Translations under genes and position numbers: made by a program
Notes under the pieces: generated by a model
Database searches by the model: none
Seen by the model: the letters and a program-made list of their open reading frames with translations, nothing else
Told to the model about the DNA's origin: nothing
In this document: positions 37,331 to 44,374 of the stretch, one piece after another
How the letters are laid out: every line of letters starts with the position of its first letter
How positions within the stretch are numbered: position 1 is the stretch's first letter
Assembly (NCBI GenBank): GCA_030426465.1
Contig: JAUHYK010000007.1
Span: 1 to 64,000, forward strand
DNA length: 64,000 nucleotides
Reading direction: 5' to 3'
DNA from: Alphaproteobacteria bacterium
GTDB taxonomy: Bacteria; Pseudomonadota; Alphaproteobacteria; Caulobacterales; Parvularculaceae

Positions 37331-38038
37331 CTACTGCGCCGAGATCAATAATGCCCGCGTTGGCGCCGGCCCAGCGTTCTGAATGATGATTTTTGCTCTT
37401 CCATTCTCTTTCGAACGCCATCGGCAGATCAAAACACCATGGATGCTGTCGTCTCGGCAGATTTCATGTTGCTTCTCATCCTGAATGACCAGCACCAAAC
37501 CGCTGCCCTCAACACTTTCAACATAAACTATCGAGCCGCGCGCCTTCCTGACCCAATGAAAAATTTCCACCTTATCGCCTGCGTCAATACGCAACGCCTG
37601 TTTGGCGGCGGGCTTTTTCCCTGATCCGAGGATGCCTGCTATATTATTTCCGAAAGCACCCAATTCGCTTTCTTTCGGCGGCTCACGGCTCAGAATATCT
37701 TCAACAATCGCTAATGTTGACGCATCATCTTTCGCCATATTGAGCGCTTGCATTTTCATGCGCTCAGTCAGATCGCGCCAAAGAAGAAACTCCTCAGACA
37801 GCTCCAGCGATTCCTCAATGACAACCGGCCTGCGCGCCACGGCTTTAGCCATACCAATAGCGTCGCCGTTCTCCCGTGCTTTTAGAAACGCCTGCGAAGA
37901 CAGATAGAGCTCATTGGCCAGTGAACCGGCGCCAACCGAAGCGCTTGACTTGCCTGTTTCGGCGTCTGGCAAATCATGCGCGCATCCGATGAGCGCTGCA
38001 GCGCAGAGAAACACCACTCCAAGTTTAGTAATTCTCAC
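37331..38038 (-). CDS. Uncharacterised lipoprotein
   Basis: 235 aa starting at a GTG (38038) with GGGGG 8 bp upstream. Lipobox ALIGC at residue 19. Residues 40-125 are predicted helical (ARENGDAIGMAKAVARRP, LLWRDLTERMKMQALNMAKDD); residues 150-235 look like a beta-sandwich (KVEIFHWVRKARGSIVYVES, AKIIIQNAGPAPTRALLIS) of the kind found in pre-peptidase C-type domains. Divergent from the two-component regulator at 38151, so it may be its target or accessory sensor. No family recognised. Confidence 0.72.
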   Translation of the reverse strand: MRITKLGVVFLCAAALIGCAHDLPDAETGKSSASVGAGSLANELYLSSQAFLKARENGDAIGMAKAVARRPVVIEESLELSEEFLLWRDLTERMKMQALNMAKDDASTLAIVEDILSREPPKESELGAFGNNIAGILGSGKKPAAKQALRIDAGDKVEIFHWVRKARGSIVYVESVEGSGLVLVIQDEKQHEICRDDSIHGVLICRWRSKENGRAKIIIQNAGPAPTRALLISAQ

Positions 38039-38062
38039 AAAACGCCCCCGCAGGATGTCAGG

Positions 38063-38083
38063 CGGTTAAAGTCAGGATAACCG
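38063..38083. promoter_or_regulatory. Everted half-site pair CGGTTA-N9-TAACCG
   Basis: Inverted pair of the same TAACCG half-site that makes up the 15-bp motif, located in the divergent region between the 38038 lipoprotein and the response regulator. Possible autoregulatory site; arrangement differs from the other three copies. Confidence 0.35.
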
Positions 38084-38150
38084 TATATGTTAGCTTCACT
38101 GCAATGCAATATAGAGTAGGCTTGCTCACCAGTCACGACAGAGTTGATTC

Positions 38151-38894
38151 ATGACGTCACATCCCACTTCCGGCAAAACAGCCCAACAAGACGCGCTCTC
38201 TGACGCCACAGTGCTCGTGGTTGAGGACGATCTGGAGGATGCACATCTCGTTCTTGATGAAGTCAGCGCACTTGGCGGGCGCGGTCTTCATGCTGACTGT
38301 GTACAGCGCGCGCGCGCGCTGATTGTAGAAAACACAATAGATCTGATCGTACTCGATCGCATGCTTGCGGACGGTGAAGACGGGCTGACTCTGCTCTCCT
38401 GGTTTCAAGAGCTGGAAGCGCCCGCTCCGGGCGTGCTCGTCGCCAGCCGATTGTCGACAAGCGACGACCATATTCTTGGCCTCGAACTTGGCGCTGACGA
38501 TTACATTAACAAGCCATTTGACCCCCGTGAACTGGCCGCGCGACTGAAAGCCTTAATGCGCCGCGCCGCGGCCGCCCGGTCACCGAAATCGGTGCAAGTC
38601 TGGGGCGATTTGGAGATCCGGACATTGAACAAACTCGCTCTATGGAAAGGCGAGCCCATATCAATGCGGCCGCAATCCTTCGCTGCGTTCAGTTTTCTCG
38701 CATTGCATAGAGGAGACTATGTAAGCCGCGAAGCGCTCTGGCGTGCGGTCTGGGATAAATACAAGAATCTGCCGCCGCAAAATACGGTCATCAACAACGA
38801 GATCAGCCGACTGCGCGGAAGCCTGAATGGCCTGGAAGGCGGCCCTAAAATTGTCAGTGAGAATTTAGGGTATCGACTGGTCATTGATGACTGA
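38151..38894 (+). CDS. OmpR-family response regulator
   Basis: 247 aa. Receiver domain at about 20-135 with acidic pair in VVEDDLED, phospho-acceptor D69 (LIVLDRMLADGEDGL) and K121 (DDYINKPFDPREL), then a winged-helix DNA-binding domain (145-245) with SFLALHRGDYVSREALWRAVWD and NTVINNEISRLRGSLN. Stop overlaps the start of the histidine kinase by 8 bases, so the pair is translationally coupled. It is flanked by genes that share a palindromic upstream motif, making it the obvious candidate regulator of that motif; this is inferred. Confidence 0.93.
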   Translation: MTSHPTSGKTAQQDALSDATVLVVEDDLEDAHLVLDEVSALGGRGLHADCVQRARALIVENTIDLIVLDRMLADGEDGLTLLSWFQELEAPAPGVLVASRLSTSDDHILGLELGADDYINKPFDPRELAARLKALMRRAAAARSPKSVQVWGDLEIRTLNKLALWKGEPISMRPQSFAAFSFLALHRGDYVSREALWRAVWDKYKNLPPQNTVINNEISRLRGSLNGLEGGPKIVSENLGYRLVIDD

Positions 38895-40302
38895 ACCAAG
38901 CATGCAGCAACAACCCAATTCTTCGTTTCCCGCATCAGGCAATCGGCAACGCCCGCTATTCAGGCGCGTCCTTTTTCTCAACCTGGTCCTGACATTCGGG
39001 CTGGCCGGCGCTGCTGTTGCGGCGGCTTTTTTCGCCGTGGGCAAGGCAGTCGAAGCGTCAGCTCGCGCCGATATCGAAGCGGAAATCCGCATTCTCGATC
39101 AACATGGCGAACTACATCAAGGCTTCGGCTACGCCAAGGCCATAGACTTCCGTATCTTGCCTGAAGAGGATGCAAAAAGTCTGGACTTACATGCCAGGCC
39201 AGAACTCGCGGCGACGCCGTCGCTTTCGGTCTATCTTCTTGCTCGAAGTGACATGTCCCCCGTTGTAGGAAATCTGGCGAAATGGCCGGAGGGCGTATCC
39301 CCCGAAACCGGGTGGACGCGTTTTGACGGCGCCGATGCCGGCGCGGCGCCGGGCGCAATCATCGCGAAAGTAAAAAGTGTGCACAACCAGCGCTTCACAT
39401 TGGTCGTCGGACGCCGCTTGGCCGCCTATGACGCGCTCTACACATCATTTCTACCTGTCATGATTGGCCTTACACTGGCCCTGGCGCTTGCCTCCTCCTT
39501 GCTGACAGACCGGATAGCGCGCCGTTTTCGCACTCGCGTTTCAGCCTTTAACTCGGTGTTTCGCGATGTTCGCAACGGCGCCGTCGATGCTCGCATCGCA
39601 AAACCCATGCTTCAGGAAGGCGATGAACTGGCTGCGTTGGGAGGTGAAATCAACGCCGCCCTTGATGAAATCGCGCGCCTGATGGCAGGCCTCGATGCGG
39701 TTAGCCAGACGGCCGCTCATGAGCTGAACAAGGAAGCGGCCCGGTTGCGAAAACTCGCCTATGACGCAGGCGAAGAAGAGCTAACAGCCGGCGCGGACGC
39801 CTTGCTTTCGCTTTTGCGGGAAATACTCGAACTCGCCCGCATTAATGCGACGCCCGGCTTCGCCATGAAACGCATTTCGTTGGCGGAAGCGGCGCAGGAA
39901 GCCGCAGACCTCTATCGCGAAGCGTTTGAAGAGAAAAGTGTTGACCTCAATGTGGTCCTGGCGGTGCCTGAAGCGACCATACTTGGGCGCGCAACCTTGA
40001 TCACCAGCATGACCGCCAACTTGCTCGACAATGCGCTCAAACATACGCCCGAGCACGGTCAGGTTACACTTTGTGTTGAAGTGAAAACCAATCAAGTCAT
40101 CTTGAGTGTCGCGGACACAGGAACCGGTACTGACACCAATGACGTCGGAGAGCTGATCCGCCGCGGCGCCCGCGGACCGGTTGGCGGATATGGGTTTGGA
40201 TTACGCTTTGTCCAGGCCGTCGCAATCCGCCACGGCGCGCGCCTCACCATGAAGAACAACCATCCTGGTCTTTCAATCGCTATCGCCTTTCCAATGATAT
40301 GA
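38887..40302 (+). CDS. Sensor histidine kinase
   Basis: 471 aa. Membrane helix at about 25-50, periplasmic domain of some 135 residues, second helix at about 188-208, HAMP-like linker to about 260, then a phospho-acceptor region SQTAAHELNKEAARLRKL. In canonical kinases this reads SHDLRTPL-like; the proline is absent here. The ATPase domain has NLLDNALKHTPEHGQ, DTGTGTD and GGYGFGLRFVQ. I use the ATG at 38887, inside the regulator's final codons; a TTG one codon earlier is possible. Partner of the preceding response regulator. The ligand is unknown. Confidence 0.9.
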   Translation: MTEPSMQQQPNSSFPASGNRQRPLFRRVLFLNLVLTFGLAGAAVAAAFFAVGKAVEASARADIEAEIRILDQHGELHQGFGYAKAIDFRILPEEDAKSLDLHARPELAATPSLSVYLLARSDMSPVVGNLAKWPEGVSPETGWTRFDGADAGAAPGAIIAKVKSVHNQRFTLVVGRRLAAYDALYTSFLPVMIGLTLALALASSLLTDRIARRFRTRVSAFNSVFRDVRNGAVDARIAKPMLQEGDELAALGGEINAALDEIARLMAGLDAVSQTAAHELNKEAARLRKLAYDAGEEELTAGADALLSLLREILELARINATPGFAMKRISLAEAAQEAADLYREAFEEKSVDLNVVLAVPEATILGRATLITSMTANLLDNALKHTPEHGQVTLCVEVKTNQVILSVADTGTGTDTNDVGELIRRGARGPVGGYGFGLRFVQAVAIRHGARLTMKNNHPGLSIAIAFPMI

Positions 40303-40336
40303 CCGAAACGAAACGCCAAAACGTGATGACAAGAAA

Positions 40337-41959
40337 ATGAGCATGACTGAAGACCTGAATGATTTATGGCGTAGAGCCAAACTTTGGCCCGCAGACGCTG
40401 CAAGCCTCCTCGACCAGATCGATCTTGGCCAACTGCAACGCCAGGATCGGGAAGATAACATCGCCGATTATGCGCGATCTCCCTATTCGCGGGAACAAAT
40501 CCAGCAAAGCGATGTCTGGAAATCCGATTGCGTCGCCGCGCTGGAAGCCCTCGGGGGGCAACCAAGCCCGGCCGCTGCACAGCACGCCTATAGCGCCTTA
40601 AACGCCGGTTATATTAGCCCCTACATGACCGCGCAGATTGGCGACAAAATCAATCCGGTCATCGATCGATGGCGCACCTCAGACGCCAACGACGTCATTG
40701 CGTCTTACCTCAATTATATTGTGAATTTTTCGCCCAGCATGATTGCGGCGCATAACGCAATGATCTTCTTGCCGAAAGTCGAGACGCAAATTGAAACGAC
40801 GAAAGTCGTGAAAATCGGTCTTAATAAAAATCTCTGCATTGCCGATCAGGCCTGCCGGTTGATTGATAAAACGCTGCCGAAGAGCAAGGAAAAAGAGCGC
40901 CTGATCTTTTCCCTTTCGAGCGCTGGAACGGATGTTGTGACGAGCGTTCTCCTGGAAAATACGACGCCGTCCAGCGATCGCGACATCAAAGATTTCATCT
41001 TGAAAAAGCTTTTTGCGAACCCATGGCCGCACGGTTACGTCATCGAGGACTATATTGATTACATCATCACCTATATGGAAAAAGGTGATCTTCTCTCCGC
41101 CCTCAAGGAAGAGAACCCTGAAGATTTCCTCATCAGCGGAACACTGGAAGTTTATACCCATGTCGTCCGGGATTTTGAGCGCAATCCGGCAGAAATGCCC
41201 GACGATGATTACAGCGATGCAATCGAAATCCTTTTTCGGCTTATCGATCACCTCCGCGAAAGGGAGCTTTCCTTTTCTGAACTGGAGCACTTGGCAGACA
41301 TATACAACCAGCTTTTTTCCTGGACGGCAGGCGCCATGCTATCGGAAATGTCGACCGAGACTGATGAGAATGACTGGCTTAGAAGCAGAAGCGAGGATTG
41401 CGAAGCCGCCCAAAAGATTCTGGCTGTTTTTGACTATCCGCCCAACAAAAACAAATTGGACGCAGCGCTGAGCGCCACTGATAGCAATAATTTCTTTCAA
41501 GCATTCGCAATCGTTGGAAACACTCGGGACATCGTTCTATTTGACGTCATTTTTGCGGCGACGAAGAATGCCTCGCATCCCCGCCATCTGAGGCTGCTGG
41601 CGCAGCAAATTATCAATGAAGAGCAGGCATCGAGAGCCATCGAATGGGCGATCACACGATTTTGCATTTCTGAAAGCGGGTATAGTCCTTTCTCAGCCAC
41701 TTCCGGCTACAATGAAACATTGCATGCGCTCATTAAGGTCGCTGGCGATTATCCGGGCCTTGGCGGGCCACTTATTCTCGCCGGATTAGATTACGGGACA
41801 ACGTCACATGACCAGTCCGCAAAAGCATTATTGAATTGGCCGCTCCATATGTGGCCGGACAACGCTCAAAGCAAACTGAAGCAAGCCGTGAAAAACACCG
41901 AGCGCACGCTCGGCCTGCTCACTGAAGCGCAGGCGAAGCTTTCCGAGAGACCGGAATGA
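40337..41959 (+). CDS. Uncharacterised alpha-helical protein
   Basis: 540 aa, acidic, no signal peptide or membrane segment. Predicted almost entirely helical with an irregular HEAT- or TPR-like periodicity (for example AAQHAYSALNAGYISPYMTAQIGD, YSDAIEILFRLIDHLRERELSFSELEHLADIYNQL). No catalytic motif seen and no family recognised. It starts 34 bp after the kinase stop on the same strand, so it is likely co-transcribed with the two-component pair and may be a cytoplasmic effector or scaffold. Confidence 0.75.
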   Translation: MSMTEDLNDLWRRAKLWPADAASLLDQIDLGQLQRQDREDNIADYARSPYSREQIQQSDVWKSDCVAALEALGGQPSPAAAQHAYSALNAGYISPYMTAQIGDKINPVIDRWRTSDANDVIASYLNYIVNFSPSMIAAHNAMIFLPKVETQIETTKVVKIGLNKNLCIADQACRLIDKTLPKSKEKERLIFSLSSAGTDVVTSVLLENTTPSSDRDIKDFILKKLFANPWPHGYVIEDYIDYIITYMEKGDLLSALKEENPEDFLISGTLEVYTHVVRDFERNPAEMPDDDYSDAIEILFRLIDHLRERELSFSELEHLADIYNQLFSWTAGAMLSEMSTETDENDWLRSRSEDCEAAQKILAVFDYPPNKNKLDAALSATDSNNFFQAFAIVGNTRDIVLFDVIFAATKNASHPRHLRLLAQQIINEEQASRAIEWAITRFCISESGYSPFSATSGYNETLHALIKVAGDYPGLGGPLILAGLDYGTTSHDQSAKALLNWPLHMWPDNAQSKLKQAVKNTERTLGLLTEAQAKLSERPE

Positions 41960-41983
41960 CAAACAGATTCTGTAACGGGCTTT

Positions 41984-43237
41984 TCAATTCCCAAACGCCC
42001 AGCCCGCAAGATAAAGCTGATCGATTTCCCCGCCCTTGACAGTCTTGCCGCCAAAGGAAATCAGGACAGGGCCGTTCGCAATATCGAGGACGACGATATG
42101 CCCATCGACATGATAGCGCCCATAGACGCCATAAACCCCCAGTGGGTGGGTTGGCGTGTCCAGATTGCCAATCCAGAACCTGCCATCCGGACGGAAAAGT
42201 ACATCCGTGCTTTTGAGTGATCTGATATCGGCCTCGCCGGATACAACCTTTGAAAGTCGTTTCAAATCGCCAAACTGAACATTCAATTGTTCGCCTTTGG
42301 CAAACGCTTTCACCAGACCAAGGGCTTTAAAGCCCATCGCTGCCTCCAGCGGCGTCCAGCCGTCGCCCATATTCACTTCCATGCCGACGCCGGCAGTGTT
42401 TTGACGCCATTGAAATGCCTTACAGGGAATATAGGCCTTTTCCGACATTGCAGCGTGGACACGCCACCGGCTTTTCTGGTCTGTCGCTGCTAACGTTTCC
42501 GCCGTAAAATAACCAGGGTCCCAATCGGAACAGGCATTCCCTTTTTTATTGGCGAAGAATGGAACAAGGCGCCGGGACGCCGTCGTTGAGTGGATGACGT
42601 CCGCGCCTGGAATGGCAAGGGATCCAATATTTGTCGTTTTGATAGAGGCTTCGCCGGCGATCATTTGCGTCGGGATGTTTTCTTCCGGTATGGCGCTGAT
42701 GAATTGGGCGAGATCGCGATTGTCCTCATCACCTTTTAAAAAGGCCTCTCCCTGAATTCGCGCAATTGCAAGCTGCAGAAAAGCACCGGCGCTTCGCTGG
42801 GCTGGCAAGCTCTGCTGGCCAAACGCTCCGTCATCGAGGCGAAGATTAGCGAAAAGGCGTTGTTGTTTAGATGCGCTTATAAACAAATAACATTTCGGCG
42901 CCGTTTCGCGATCCTGCACCTCATACCCCATGCCGTTGGGGCGCATTGTTTTTGATTTTATCGGGGCGCACTGCGCGTATTTACCCGCCACTTGTGATTT
43001 GATCGCATCGAGCAGCGAGTGAAGTTCAGCTTCTGTTTTTACAGGAGTAGCGCTTTCGGGTAACAAGACGATCTTGCTGGCAGGTCGTTCTTCGCGATAG
43101 ACAGTAATGACGCCGTCAGGCGTTTTCACCACCGACCATCCGGCAAAATCTTTCAGGAAAGAAAATTGCGGCTGCGCCTGCACGCTGGAGACCATGCTCC
43201 CCAATATGGCCGCAAGCAGTGCTAGATTTAATTTCAT
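41984..43237 (-). CDS. Uncharacterised secreted protein
   Basis: 417 aa from the ATG at 43237, chosen because GAAGG lies directly upstream and a clean Sec signal follows (LALLAAILGSMVSSVQAQ); the longer in-frame reading would overlap the next gene. The mature protein is periplasmic. The N-terminal half has a cystatin/lipocalin-like look and the C-terminus a repeated beta pattern with FRPDGRFWIGN and GRYHVDGHIVVLDIANGPVL, typical of lipocalin-like barrels. Four cysteines form possible pairs. No family recognised. An exact copy of the 15-bp palindrome lies about 100 bp upstream. Confidence 0.75.
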   Translation of the reverse strand: MKLNLALLAAILGSMVSSVQAQPQFSFLKDFAGWSVVKTPDGVITVYREERPASKIVLLPESATPVKTEAELHSLLDAIKSQVAGKYAQCAPIKSKTMRPNGMGYEVQDRETAPKCYLFISASKQQRLFANLRLDDGAFGQQSLPAQRSAGAFLQLAIARIQGEAFLKGDEDNRDLAQFISAIPEENIPTQMIAGEASIKTTNIGSLAIPGADVIHSTTASRRLVPFFANKKGNACSDWDPGYFTAETLAATDQKSRWRVHAAMSEKAYIPCKAFQWRQNTAGVGMEVNMGDGWTPLEAAMGFKALGLVKAFAKGEQLNVQFGDLKRLSKVVSGEADIRSLKSTDVLFRPDGRFWIGNLDTPTHPLGVYGVYGRYHVDGHIVVLDIANGPVLISFGGKTVKGGEIDQLYLAGWAFGN

Positions 43238-43337
43238 CCTTCTTTCCCCATTACGATCAAAAAATTCGGAATTGCGAGAAACAACCTCGTCAGTGCATTC
43301 GCATGAGATACTAGCATTTTCCGGGCGTGCGGAAGAA

Positions 43338-43352
43338 TAACCATTGCGGTTA
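43338..43352. promoter_or_regulatory. Shared palindrome, copy 2 (TAACC-N5-GGTTA)
   Basis: Reads TAACCGCAATGGTTA in the direction of the 43237 gene, identical to the copy at 37285. A -10-like TAGTAT begins 24 bp downstream, the same spacing as at copy 1. Confidence 0.6.
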
Positions 43353-43388
43353 GCCTTCACCTCAAGACCGCACAAACACCTCTTAGGT

Positions 43389-43916
43389 CTATTTCCGCGG
43401 ATGAATTGAGAAACATATCGGACCATGCAGTTCCCTATCATAGGGGACGCCGCCTCTCTGCCGGTCTTTCCATTCATAAAGCGCCATGGCGACGCCATAA
43501 AACATGACGGCCTTGCATAGCCTGCTTTGATCTTTCGCACGCTCGGATAGTTTCAGAAAGAAATCCTGGAAAACCGGCTCGCACTGTTCCAAAGCAACAG
43601 GCTGAATATTTTCATTCTTCAAAACAAACTCAGCGGTGTCCTCAAGTGTAGTCCCACCATTAAAGTAGTTTGCAATTCTTCGCTTTAGTTCGCGATGATG
43701 ATCATGACGGTCAAGCAAGCGCAGCAATTGTTCTGGAACATAGAGCTGATCATCTTCTGCGATTGAAACCGCCATCGCCCCCAGTTTTTCCAAAAACATG
43801 GAGTCGTCGTAGAACGAGCGCAAAGCATCTTGAATATTCAGGTCGATCTCTTCCATCTCGCCCACATCGTCCAGCATATTCCTGGGCAAGTACACCACAG
43901 AGTAGTCCCCGGCCAT
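43389..43916 (-). CDS. Uncharacterised small cytoplasmic protein
   Basis: 175 aa from ATG 43916; an in-frame TTG at 43964 would add 16 residues but would place the palindrome at 43931 inside the gene. Neither start has a good ribosome site. The protein is acidic and helical (EEIDLNIQDALRSFYDDSMFLEKLGAMAV, QLLRLLDRHDHHRELKRRIANYF) with no signal or membrane span. No family recognised. Expression level or reality of the exact start is uncertain, but codon use and composition match neighbouring genes. Confidence 0.6.
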   Translation of the reverse strand: MAGDYSVVYLPRNMLDDVGEMEEIDLNIQDALRSFYDDSMFLEKLGAMAVSIAEDDQLYVPEQLLRLLDRHDHHRELKRRIANYFNGGTTLEDTAEFVLKNENIQPVALEQCEPVFQDFFLKLSERAKDQSRLCKAVMFYGVAMALYEWKDRQRGGVPYDRELHGPICFSIHPRK

Positions 43917-43930
43917 CGGTAAGCCGTCAA

Positions 43931-43945
43931 TAACCGCATTGGTTA
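43931..43945. promoter_or_regulatory. Shared palindrome, copy 3 (TAACC-N5-GGTTA)
   Basis: Reads TAACCGCATTGGTTA in the direction of the plus-strand lipoprotein gene, differing from the other two copies at one base. Lies in the divergent region between the 43916 and 44004 genes. Confidence 0.55.
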
Positions 43946-44003
43946 GCTGACCCGCCGGCGCCAATGGTTATGGTTCACACCGTAGCATGGGGAGAACATG
44001 TTC

Positions 44004-44321
44004 ATGAAGACCGTGAGGGTCAAAATCCTGATATGCGCGCTCGTTGGAGCGAGCGGATGCGCCTCCGGGCCGCCCATCACCCAAGCTGCGCCGGAACGCC
44101 CCTGCTGCGTAGCGATGCAAACCACCCGTGATGAGTTAGACGATACGCCTCCGGAATGTTGTTTCACTGTCGGCGATCTTGGAATCGCCAGTGATAGTGA
44201 AGAAAACCTTCACCGACTGATCATACCTTTTGTCCCCGGCTATCGCGAGAAGCGAATCCGCGAGCGCCTATTGCGCGATAAAGCTCGCTGTTTGGAGGCG
44301 GCGGCTTCCACTCCGAACTAA
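44004..44321 (+). CDS. Small lipoprotein
   Basis: 105 aa from the ATG at 44004, which sits 9 bp after GGGGAG; an ATG at 43998 is too close to that site. Lipobox VGASGC at about residue 19. The mature part has a cluster of cysteines (RPCCVAMQ, PPECCF) and a basic C-terminal helix (GYREKRIRERLLRDKARCLEAA). No family recognised. A promoter motif shared with two other exported-protein genes lies about 60 bp upstream. Confidence 0.68.
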   Translation: MKTVRVKILICALVGASGCASGPPITQAAPERPCCVAMQTTRDELDDTPPECCFTVGDLGIASDSEENLHRLIIPFVPGYREKRIRERLLRDKARCLEAAASTPN

Positions 44322-44342
44322 ATCGAAACGGAAGCCTGGCTC

Positions 44343-44359
44343 ATAAGGCGCAGCCTTAT
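44343..44359. terminator. Hairpin between convergent genes
   Basis: Perfect 7-bp stem ATAAGGC/GCCTTAT with a 3-base loop and a short T-run on the plus strand, just after the small lipoprotein gene and before the convergent M14 peptidase end. Likely terminator for the plus-strand gene, perhaps bidirectional. Confidence 0.6.
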
Positions 44360-44374
44360 TTCACACAATACCCG

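Noticed and set aside
43237-43540. N-terminal extension of the secreted protein at 41984
   Set aside because: A strong ribosome site and a clean signal peptide occur at 43237, and the longer form overlaps the next gene.
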